A DNA stretch of 5,204 nt from assembly GCA_965657495.1 (NCBI GenBank), contig CBFHPD010000117.1, positions 1 through 5,204 of the forward strand. The letters run 5' to 3'. The translations under genes were made by a program, and so were the position numbers. The notes beneath the pieces were generated by a model, which was not told the DNA's origin, ran no database searches, and was given only the letters and a program-made list of their open reading frames with translations. The stretch comes from JALQTD01 sp965657495. GTDB lineage: Bacteria; Bacteroidota; Bacteroidia; Flavobacteriales_D; Sanyastnellaceae. Of this stretch, positions 1 to 5,204 are shown one piece after another; position 1 is the first letter of the stretch; each line of letters begins with the position of its first letter.

Positions 1-1061
1 AATTCCATGGTCTCGATTCCGGCTTTCCGCTTGCGGCGGCCACGCATCCCGAGGGCCAGGCCAGCGAAGAACACCGGAATGCCCAAGGCTGCGACGAGCC
101 ATGGGGACCACGGGGATTCGGGAACCGCGGTGGCAGTCCAGGTAGCGGGATCGGTGGGGGTGGCGAAGGTCTGCCACGGGGTGTTCGGGATTTGGCCTAA
201 GAGCGCGTCCACGTCCAGAGTGGCCAGCAAATTGGTGCCCGCCCAAAACTCCACGCGGTCCGTGAAATGAACGGTGCAATCCACGTCCCGCTGGCGCTCC
301 CGGAACCTCATCCAGTCCGCGCTGTGCAGCACCACCTTGCAGCGCATGCGCGCCTTCTCCACCACGATGACCCCGCCGTTGTGCATGCACAGGAGGAGGT
401 GATCGGCCAAATCATACGTCTGAATAACCAACGCCGCCCCCGTCAATGGCGGAATCTCCCAGCTCGGCGACCACGTTCCCCCACCCGCTGGGGCCATCCA
501 AATCAAGCCCGTACAGTCCGGGTATTCCGCTGTGACCGTCCAATCCAATCGCCCAATTTCACCCGATGCCAAGCGGAACGAAAAGTGGCTTGCCGGATGC
601 TCCAACGTCGGCAGCCCTTCCGAATGGCCCACCCGTTCCCACTCCCCCCGCGTTTCCAAAAACACGACGTCATCCGCGTGGCCCCGCCAGAAGCCATACC
701 CCCCGACCAAATGGAACTGGCCTTCGTGGAAGTAGGGAAAGGCATTGAAATTCCAGCCTCGGTTGGGGCTTTTGCTCAGGTTGAGGAGGGAGTCCGTTCC
801 GAACGACACGAATCCGAAATCGCCAGAATACCAAATCGCAACTTCCCCCTCCGGCGATCGGTGCAGGTGCGTGTCCCACGTGGCCGGACTTTTTTTCCGC
901 AACTCAGGCGGAATGTCTTCATTGAAAATCAGGTCACGGACCTCGGGATCCCGAGCAAATTGCCACCACCGCTCCGGCAGCGTCCGACCATCCGTTGTCG
1001 CCACGCAGTTCGGCAAAACCGCCACCATCCAAACCGCCACCAAACATCCGCGCTTGAGCAT
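1..1061 (-). CDS. Secreted/periplasmic beta-rich (kelch-like) membrane-anchored protein, 3' end cut by window edge
   Basis: The minus-strand frame is open from an ATG at 1059-1061 to the left edge without a stop: 353 codons plus two bases. Residues 1-23 look like a signal peptide (KR near the start, then a hydrophobic stretch, then polar TTDG). Residues 25-315 are rich in Trp, Gly and aromatics. A segment at 117-142 (HLVGGYGFWRGH, then DVVFLE and GEW) resembles a kelch-type beta-propeller blade. Residues 321-339 form a hydrophobic helix followed by RGRRKRK, which predicts an outside N-terminus and a cytoplasmic C-terminus. Whatever lies beyond about residue 353 is outside the window. Bacteroidota have one-component regulators built as propeller, membrane helix, then cytoplasmic DNA-binding domain, and this could be one, but no such domain is visible. 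A plain anchored surface protein is equally possible. The start is supported by the signal peptide and by a TAnnTTTG box four bases upstream. I do not recognise a named gene. That the frame is coding is fairly sure; its function is not. Confidence 0.8.
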   Translation of the reverse strand, partial: MLKRGCLVAVWMVAVLPNCVATTDGRTLPERWWQFARDPEVRDLIFNEDIPPELRKKSPATWDTHLHRSPEGEVAIWYSGDFGFVSFGTDSLLNLSKSPNRGWNFNAFPYFHEGQFHLVGGYGFWRGHADDVVFLETRGEWERVGHSEGLPTLEHPASHFSFRLASGEIGRLDWTVTAEYPDCTGLIWMAPAGGGTWSPSWEIPPLTGAALVIQTYDLADHLLLCMHNGGVIVVEKARMRCKVVLHSADWMRFRERQRDVDCTVHFTDRVEFWAGTNLLATLDVDALLGQIPNTPWQTFATPTDPATWTATAVPESPWSPWLVAALGIPVFFAGLALGMRGRRKRKAGIETME

Positions 1062-1065
1062 GGTG

Positions 1066-1073
1066 CAAATTTA
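1066..1073 (-). promoter_or_regulatory. Bacteroidota-type -7 promoter box for the left membrane protein gene
   Basis: Read on the minus strand the bases are TAAATTTG, an exact match to the TAnnTTTG -7 consensus of Bacteroidota primary-sigma promoters. Only four bases (CACC) separate it from the ATG at 1061, so transcription would begin at or next to the start codon, giving a leaderless or nearly leaderless mRNA. No TTTG -33 element is visible at the usual 19-21 bp spacing upstream, which lowers confidence. Confidence 0.55.
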
Positions 1074-1136
1074 TAGCAATAACATGACAGCGGGCCTCGC
1101 GTTTTGCTGACAACACCGAGACGGGGGTCGACGGAG

Positions 1137-1144
1137 TATCTTTG
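1137..1144 (+). promoter_or_regulatory. Bacteroidota-type -7 promoter box for the proline dehydrogenase operon
   Basis: TATCTTTG matches TAnnTTTG exactly and ends 11 bases before the ATG at 1156. That leaves room for a 5' leader of only a few bases and no Shine-Dalgarno site. The expected -33 TTTG is missing at 19-21 bp; the nearest TTTTG (1102-1106) is 30 bp away. It is the only promoter-like signal seen for the two-gene plus-strand unit. Confidence 0.6.
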
Positions 1145-1155
1145 CAGGCACTGCT

Positions 1156-2310
1156 ATGCGACCCGATTTCAACAACACCGAACAAGCGTTCAGCCACCTC
1201 AGTGATGGCGAGTTGCGCAAAGCCCTGCTGCTGTTCCAAACCGTGGGCAACCCCACGCTTGTCCGCTTCGGGAAGGTCTTGATGCAAGCGGCCCTGGCGC
1301 TGCGGATTCCGGTCGGGTGGGCCATCCGGCCGACGATTTACGCCCACTTTTGCGGCGGGGAATCCATCGCTGATTCGGAAGCCACCGTGGCGAAGCTGCA
1401 TGCGGGGCGGGTGCACACCATCCTCGATTACAGCGCGGAAGGGAAGGAGGGCGAGCGGGAGTTGGACGCCACGCGCGACGAAATCCTGGCGAACATCCGG
1501 GAGGCGGCGGGCGATGCGCGGCACGCGTTCAGCGTGTTCAAGGTCAGCGGGGTGGCGCCGACGACGGTGCTAAAAGACCCGGCGAGCGACCCGGCGGCGT
1601 TTGAACGGGTGAAAGCGCGGGTGAGCGCGTTGTGTGCGGCGGCGGCAGAAACGGGGGGACGCGTGTTCATCGACGCCGAGGAAACGTGGTTCCAGGAAGC
1701 CATCGATGCGTTGGCCGAGGCCGAAATGCGGCGGCACAATGGGGAGCGGGCGGTCGTGTTCAATACGGTGCAGTTGTACCGACATGATCGTTTGGCCTAC
1801 TTGCAGCAGCTGACAGAACAAGCGGCGAGCGAGGGGTGGCAGCTGGGTGTGAAACTCGTGCGTGGGGCGTACATGGAAAAGGAGCGGGAGCGCGCGGCAG
1901 AAGAAGGCCGCCCTTCGCCCATCCAGCCGAACAAGGCCGCGAGCGACCGCGATTACGACGCCGCTTTGCGCTGGTGCATCGACCACCTCGACCGGGTGAG
2001 CGTGTGCAGCGGGAGCCACAACGTGGAGAGCAACGGCTTGCTGTGTGACTTGATGGCCGAGGCGGGTGTGGCGGCGGATGACGACCGGGTGTGGTTCGCG
2101 CAGTTGCTCGGCATGAGCGACCCCATCAGTTTCAACTTGGCGGCGCACGGCTTCAACGTGGCGAAGTACGTGCCGTATGGGCCGATCCGCGAGGCGATTC
2201 CGTATCTTATTCGGCGCGCGGAGGAGAACACGTCGGTTGCGGGCCAAACCTCGCGCGAGCTCACCCTGCTGCGCGCCGAACTTCAACGCCGCCGCAGCGC
2301 TGCATCTTAA
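1156..2310 (+). CDS. Proline dehydrogenase (FAD-dependent, monofunctional)
   Basis: This 384-residue enzyme oxidises L-proline to pyrroline-5-carboxylate, reducing FAD and then the quinone pool at the inner membrane face; it is the first step of proline catabolism. It belongs to the PRODH/PutA barrel family. Recognisable pieces in order: NTEQAF at 7-12, a typical N-terminus of the Bacteroidota form; VFKVSG at 127-132 with the barrel lysine; VFIDAEETW at 170-178 with the conserved acidic pair; NTVQLYRHDRL at 203-213; GVKLVRGAYMEKER at 231-244; SGSHNVES at 285-292; LLGMSDPISFNLA at 317-329; and YVPYGP then PYLIRRAEEN at 338-358, where the RRxxEN segment binds the proline carboxylate. The length fits a stand-alone enzyme, and no pyrroline-5-carboxylate dehydrogenase domain is fused to it or found in the window. 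The start is supported by the family N-terminus and the promoter box 11 bases upstream. The stop overlaps the next gene's ATG by one base. No membrane helix is seen; peripheral membrane association is expected from the family. Confidence 0.95.
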   Translation: MRPDFNNTEQAFSHLSDGELRKALLLFQTVGNPTLVRFGKVLMQAALALRIPVGWAIRPTIYAHFCGGESIADSEATVAKLHAGRVHTILDYSAEGKEGERELDATRDEILANIREAAGDARHAFSVFKVSGVAPTTVLKDPASDPAAFERVKARVSALCAAAAETGGRVFIDAEETWFQEAIDALAEAEMRRHNGERAVVFNTVQLYRHDRLAYLQQLTEQAASEGWQLGVKLVRGAYMEKERERAAEEGRPSPIQPNKAASDRDYDAALRWCIDHLDRVSVCSGSHNVESNGLLCDLMAEAGVAADDDRVWFAQLLGMSDPISFNLAAHGFNVAKYVPYGPIREAIPYLIRRAEENTSVAGQTSRELTLLRAELQRRRSAAS

Positions 2311-3215
2311 TGGCCATGAACCGGAAGGACTTCTTCAAGTTGCTGGGATTGGGCGCCCTCGGCGGGAGTTCGTCGGCATGGGGTGCGGCGTTGCAACGGC
2401 TCGGAGCGGTGTTGCCCCCGACGGACCCGTTGCCCGCCCTGTTCTTCGGGCACGGCAGCCCCATGAATGCGGTGGAGGAAAACCGGTTCGTGGAGGGCTG
2501 GCGCGCCTTGGCGCAGCGGCTGAACATCACGCCCCAAGCCGTCCTCTGCATCTCGGCGCACTGGGAGACGGTGGGCACGCGCATCACCGCCATGTCCCAG
2601 CCGCGGACCATCCACGACTTCGGCGGCTTTCCGGCCGAACTCTACGAAATCCAGTACCCAGCACCCGGCCATCCGGGGCTCGCGGCTCACATCGCGCAGG
2701 GGCTGCCCGGACAGGTTGCCCTCGACGAGGAATGGGGGCTCGACCACGGCACGTGGAGCGTCTTGAAGCACATCTTTCCGAAGGCGGACGTCCCGGTCTT
2801 GCAGCTGAGTTTGGACCGCCGGATGGACGCGGCGGCGCACTACGCATTGGCGCAGCAGCTGACGGATTTGCGGCGGCGCGGCGTGCTGGTGGTGGGCAGT
2901 GGAAATTTGGTCCACAACCTGGGCCAAATCGCATGGCAGCACCTCAACGACGTCGGCTACACCCACCACTGGGCCGCCACGGCGCACGCCCAACTCAACG
3001 GCTGGATCCTCGGCGGCGATCACGGTTCGCTCATCGCAGCGCCCACCCGGTCCGACCACGCCCTGCGCCTCGCCATCCCAACCGCTGAACACTACCTGCC
3101 CCTGCTCTACGTCCTGGGCATGCAGCAGCCCGGCGAGTCCCTCGAGCTCTTCAACGACCACGCGGTCGGCGGCTCCATCACGATGACCTCCGTGGCCATC
3201 GGCCTGTCCGCCTGA
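2310..3215 (+). CDS. YgiD/DODA-type extradiol ring-cleavage dioxygenase (LigB superfamily) with Tat-like leader
   Basis: The 301-residue product matches the 4,5-DOPA extradiol dioxygenase family, metal enzymes that open catechol rings with O2. Visible motifs: FFGHGSPMNAVEENRF at 45-60, CISAHWET at 80-87, TIHDFGGFP at 100-108, ELYEIQYPAPGHP at 110-122, GLDHGTWSVLKHIFP at 143-157, VLVVGSGNLVHNLG at 192-205, and PTAEHYLPLLYVLG at 257-270. By family knowledge, His48, His84 and His261 are the likely metal ligands and His146 an active-site residue. E. coli YgiD is cytoplasmic and roughly 30-40 residues shorter. The extra N-terminus here (MAMNRKDFFKLLGLGALGG) looks like a Tat leader with Arg-Lys in place of the twin arginine, so export is possible but unproven. 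The start at 2310 gives a TAATG overlap with the proline dehydrogenase stop; an ATG at 2316 (MNRKDFF) is the alternative. Members of this family act on various catechols, so the true substrate is open. Confidence 0.9.
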   Translation: MAMNRKDFFKLLGLGALGGSSSAWGAALQRLGAVLPPTDPLPALFFGHGSPMNAVEENRFVEGWRALAQRLNITPQAVLCISAHWETVGTRITAMSQPRTIHDFGGFPAELYEIQYPAPGHPGLAAHIAQGLPGQVALDEEWGLDHGTWSVLKHIFPKADVPVLQLSLDRRMDAAAHYALAQQLTDLRRRGVLVVGSGNLVHNLGQIAWQHLNDVGYTHHWAATAHAQLNGWILGGDHGSLIAAPTRSDHALRLAIPTAEHYLPLLYVLGMQQPGESLELFNDHAVGGSITMTSVAIGLSA

Positions 3216-3224
3216 TCAGCGGAC
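3206..3224. terminator. Possible bidirectional hairpin over the convergent stop codons
   Basis: GTCCGC (3206-3211) and GCGGAC (3219-3224) are perfect inverted repeats around a 7-base loop, CTGATCA, that holds both stop codons. TGA at 3213-3215 ends the dioxygenase, and TCA at 3216-3218 is the minus-strand TGA of the cytochrome. The hairpin reads the same from either strand, which suits a shared terminator, but no T-tract follows on either side, so it is not a classic intrinsic terminator. It could instead protect 3' ends or be chance in GC-rich DNA. Confidence 0.3.
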
Positions 3225-5144
3225 CACCGCCCCGCGCACCACTTCGGTGCCGGCCTCCGTCTCCACCTGCACGAGGTACGTGCCCCCCTGCACCCACCGG
3301 CCGGGCACGAACCCGCCCAACAGTTCTTCCCGACTGAGCTCGGCCACGGCCCGTCCCCCCGCATCGTACACCACCCCCCGCACCACCGGCACGCTCCCGC
3401 CGGGCTGCAGCCGCACGGACTGCCCCACCCCCGCCGGATTCGGCACCAGCACCCAGTCGCCGCCCGCCGCCACGAAATCCGTCCACCCCGCCACCGCAGC
3501 CCCTGCCACGTCCACCGGCGTCCGATCCGCCCCCTCGTACATGGCCCGGAACGCCGCGATGTCCGGGTGGTCCGCCGAAGCCGCCAACAGCCCGCTCACC
3601 CAACGTTTGGGCACCGACACATACCGCAGCCGAACCCGCGCCTCCACCGTCCCCCGGTACGCCCCCACTTCCACCCGGTAGGTCAACCGATCCGCCCCGG
3701 TCCCCTCCGCGCCCTCCCAGCGATTGAAGTTCGCGTCCACGGCCGCAGCCGGCCCGATCGCCACCGTATCGTACGCCGCATGCGCCGTCGTGAACCCCCG
3801 CGGCGGCAGCCGGTTGTCCTTCAACACGGTGGCCGCCCGCTCCAGGATGGTCGACTCCGCCCCGGATACATCCGCAAAGGCGAACTCATAAACCTGGACC
3901 TCATCGGCCGCTGTGATCTCCTCGTGGTGGGGCTCGTAAGGCAAGTCGCGCCCCGCAATCCCCTCTGCTTCCGACCACTCACCGCTCACAAACAACGTGT
4001 CCCCCCCGGCGTCCACCAGCACGAACTCCAAAAACGCCAACCGCGCCGGATAGCCGCTCGGAAACTTGTGCCCGATCTGGTTGACGACCTCGACCTCAAA
4101 GGCCACCTCGCCCTCCCCGGCCTCCACCTGGGTGACGTTCAGCGCCGCCGTCTCCTGCTGCAACCCCCGCAACGTCCGGGCAATCGTCGAGTCGAACTGC
4201 ACCGGTGTCGCCGACAAGTCCAGCGCCTCCGCGTTGTCCTTCATCAGCTTGAGCATGAAGCTGTTGCCGCCCACAAAATGGTGGCGACCGAACCGCTGCT
4301 CGAACAGCCAATTCGGTTGCGTCGCGGCAATGGCACCGCCCTCGACGAGGGGCATGTGGCAGGTTTGGCATTGCACCCCTTCCGCATTGAAATCGGAGTT
4401 CACCCACTCCAGGTAGGTGGCCTGTTCGAAGAAGACATTGCCGGTCGTTTCTCCGGCCAAATCCTGGGTGTGGCTGTACAGCGAATGGCAGCTCGTGCAC
4501 ACCTCGCTCGCCCGGAAATGCTCGCCATAGGCCGGGATGAACCCCGTCTGTCCGCTCATCAACCCGTCCCACGGATTCTCGAATCCGCCCCACGCCACCT
4601 TTTCGGGATTGATCGGCAAATCCCCGTTGAACCGGCCCGCCAACCCGATGTTGTCGATGGTGTGGCAGCCCGTGCAGCCCACGCCATCGAGGCCCAAGTC
4701 GTCCGCCATCAAATCCGCCATGGTGTAATGCGCATCCCCGCCCGTCAACCGCGCCTCGTGGAAACCCTGCGGCGCGTGGCACGCGGTGCACGTGTTCTCG
4801 ATCTCGTCCCGGTGCCCCGGGTTCACCAGCCCCTCACGCGCCACTTGCGCCCGCCAAAACGGATCCCGCGCACTGTTCGCCATCATCGTCGCTTGCCAAT
4901 CAAACACCGGGCTCACCGTCGCCCCGTGCGCATCCACCAGCGCCTCCCCATCCGGATCGGGTGCGTGGCAGTTCACGCATTTCCCCGACCCGCTGAAGAA
5001 TTCCCCCTCCACGGTGCACAGCTCCCCCATCCGCCACAGCGCCCCTTCTTCCGTGGCTTCATCGTAACGGCGGTCGGGCACCACAGCGGCCAAAAACGCC
5101 ACCGCAGTCACCAAGGTCAAGAGTACGCGGACAGAACGGGTCAT
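3216..5144 (-). CDS. Five-heme c-type cytochrome with a C-terminal T9SS (type A) sorting domain
   Basis: The product is 642 residues from the ATG at 5144. Residues 1-22 are a Sec signal peptide (two Arg, then a Leu/Val/Ala-rich core). Five CXXCH heme sites follow: CVNCH 56-60, CTACH 119-123, CTGCH 157-161, CTSCH 216-220 and CQTCH 259-263. Spare histidines at 73, 129, 139, 209, 225, 288, 289 and 359 could be distal ligands. RHHFVGGN (287-294) and GHKFPSGYPAR (358-368) are typical of the cytochrome c554-like multiheme group. A beta-rich stretch leads to a tail at about 563-642 (VPNP, then VVYDAGGRAVAEL, then W..GGTYLVQV, ending VVR), which has the layout of the T9SS type A sorting domain. The expected path is Sec export, heme attachment in the periplasm, crossing of the outer membrane by T9SS, and surface anchoring or release. 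Its electron partner is unknown. A TTG at 5171 is in frame and the frame stays open to the right edge, but the signal peptide begins at the ATG. It ends flush against the convergent dioxygenase gene. Confidence 0.9.
   Translation of the reverse strand: MTRSVRVLLTLVTAVAFLAAVVPDRRYDEATEEGALWRMGELCTVEGEFFSGSGKCVNCHAPDPDGEALVDAHGATVSPVFDWQATMMANSARDPFWRAQVAREGLVNPGHRDEIENTCTACHAPQGFHEARLTGGDAHYTMADLMADDLGLDGVGCTGCHTIDNIGLAGRFNGDLPINPEKVAWGGFENPWDGLMSGQTGFIPAYGEHFRASEVCTSCHSLYSHTQDLAGETTGNVFFEQATYLEWVNSDFNAEGVQCQTCHMPLVEGGAIAATQPNWLFEQRFGRHHFVGGNSFMLKLMKDNAEALDLSATPVQFDSTIARTLRGLQQETAALNVTQVEAGEGEVAFEVEVVNQIGHKFPSGYPARLAFLEFVLVDAGGDTLFVSGEWSEAEGIAGRDLPYEPHHEEITAADEVQVYEFAFADVSGAESTILERAATVLKDNRLPPRGFTTAHAAYDTVAIGPAAAVDANFNRWEGAEGTGADRLTYRVEVGAYRGTVEARVRLRYVSVPKRWVSGLLAASADHPDIAAFRAMYEGADRTPVDVAGAAVAGWTDFVAAGGDWVLVPNPAGVGQSVRLQPGGSVPVVRGVVYDAGGRAVAELSREELLGGFVPGRWVQGGTYLVQVETEAGTEVVRGAVVR
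3219..3458 (-). other. T9SS type A C-terminal sorting domain of the cytochrome
   Basis: This sub-region codes for residues 563-642. It starts with WVLVPNP, has a middle strand VVYDAGGRAVAEL and a late W..GGTYLVQVETEAG, and finishes on VVRGAVVR, about 80 residues with no cysteine. That order matches the T9SS type A sorting domain: PNP opening, D..GR.V, then G.Y.V.V and a basic end. It was recognised by pattern only. Confidence 0.8.
4356..4979 (-). other. Heme-binding region with five CXXCH motifs
   Basis: This sub-region codes for residues 56-263 of the cytochrome and holds all five CXXCH motifs. Spacing between successive motif starts is 63, 38, 59 and 43 residues. MMANSARDPFWRA (87-99) lies between hemes 1 and 2 and resembles a segment common in multiheme cytochromes of this group. 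One further cysteine (residue 43) lies outside any heme motif. Confidence 0.9.
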
Positions 5145-5153
5145 GGGTTGCCA

Positions 5154-5169
5154 GCAGGTTGGAACCTGC
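5154..5169. repeat. 16-bp palindrome upstream of the cytochrome gene
   Basis: GCAGGTT (5154-5160) and AACCTGC (5163-5169) are perfect inverted repeats with a two-base centre. The palindrome sits 9 bases upstream of the cytochrome ATG at 5144. The position would suit an operator or a short leader hairpin. The arms are short enough that chance cannot be excluded. Confidence 0.4.
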
Positions 5170-5204
5170 AAGTTACAACTCAGCCCTTCATCCCGCGCAG
5201 CACC

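Noticed and set aside
1002..1010. Lipoprotein signal (LPNC) in the left membrane protein
   Set aside because: Pro and Asn before the Cys do not fit the lipobox [LVI][ASTVI][GAS]C; an ordinary signal peptide is a better reading.
267..1076. Long plus-strand open frame (269 codons) opposite the left gene
   Set aside because: Its product is an Arg/Pro/His-rich low-complexity string with no recognisable family. The minus strand here has a signal peptide, a membrane helix and a promoter box, so this is an antisense shadow in GC-rich DNA.
934..1524. Minus-strand open frame crossing the divergent promoter region
   Set aside because: It overlaps the 5' ends of two better-supported genes and both promoter boxes, and its product has no coherent domain.
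1570..2286. Minus-strand open frame (238 codons) opposite proline dehydrogenase
   Set aside because: Proline dehydrogenase motifs run the whole length of the plus strand here; the antisense product is His/Arg-rich with no family features.
2307..3161. Minus-strand open frame (284 codons) opposite the dioxygenase
   Set aside because: It is the antisense shadow of a gene with strong YgiD/DODA motifs; no start context and no recognisable domain.
5145..5171. Upstream TTG start at 5171 for the cytochrome
   Set aside because: It would add nine residues (including Cys and Trp) before the signal peptide. The ATG at 5144 places the positive n-region and hydrophobic core correctly.
5167..5176. TAACTTGC on the minus strand as a -7 box for the cytochrome
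   Set aside because: It is one T short of TAnnTTTG, so the match is too weak to report as a promoter.
5180..5204. Possible tail of an upstream minus-strand gene ending ...VLRGMKG at a TGA (5180-5182)
   Set aside because: Only seven codons are visible and another frame is also open to the edge, so there is too little to call a gene; it is the most likely place for one if the sequence were extended.

Overview
This window most likely comes from a GC-rich member of the Bacteroidota. Three things point there. The multiheme cytochrome at the right ends in a C-terminal domain that reads like a type IX secretion (T9SS, type A) sorting signal. Both divergent genes at 1062-1155 carry a TAnnTTTG box, the Bacteroidota -7 promoter consensus, right against the start codon. 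No Shine-Dalgarno sequence is visible before the starts. GC content is high by eye (above 60%), unusual but not unknown in the phylum; I do not assign a genus.

Layout. (1) 1-1061, minus strand: a gene cut by the left edge, coding for a secreted or periplasmic beta-rich, kelch-like protein with a signal peptide and a transmembrane helix near residue 321-339. (2) 1062-1155: a short divergent promoter region with one TAnnTTTG box per direction. (3) 1156-2310, plus: a monofunctional proline dehydrogenase. (4) 2310-3215, plus: a LigB-superfamily extradiol dioxygenase of the YgiD/DODA type with a Tat-like leader. Its ATG overlaps the proline dehydrogenase stop by one base (TAATG), so the two are almost certainly one transcript. 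(5) 3216-5144, minus: a five-heme c-type cytochrome with a T9SS-type tail, converging on the dioxygenase with abutting stop codons inside a small GC-rich hairpin. (6) 5145-5204: a short upstream region with a 16-bp palindrome.

How the genes may work together. Proline dehydrogenase passes electrons from proline through FAD to the quinone pool. The dioxygenase gene is translationally coupled to it, but its substrate is unknown and no shared pathway can be shown. The cytochrome is a separate convergent unit, so a link to proline respiration is speculation. The observations most worth following are the multiheme cytochrome apparently addressed to the cell surface by T9SS, the near-leaderless divergent promoters, and the coupled proline dehydrogenase-dioxygenase pair. 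I see no mobile element, CRISPR array, tRNA or rRNA. No stretch over 300 bases lacks a gene.
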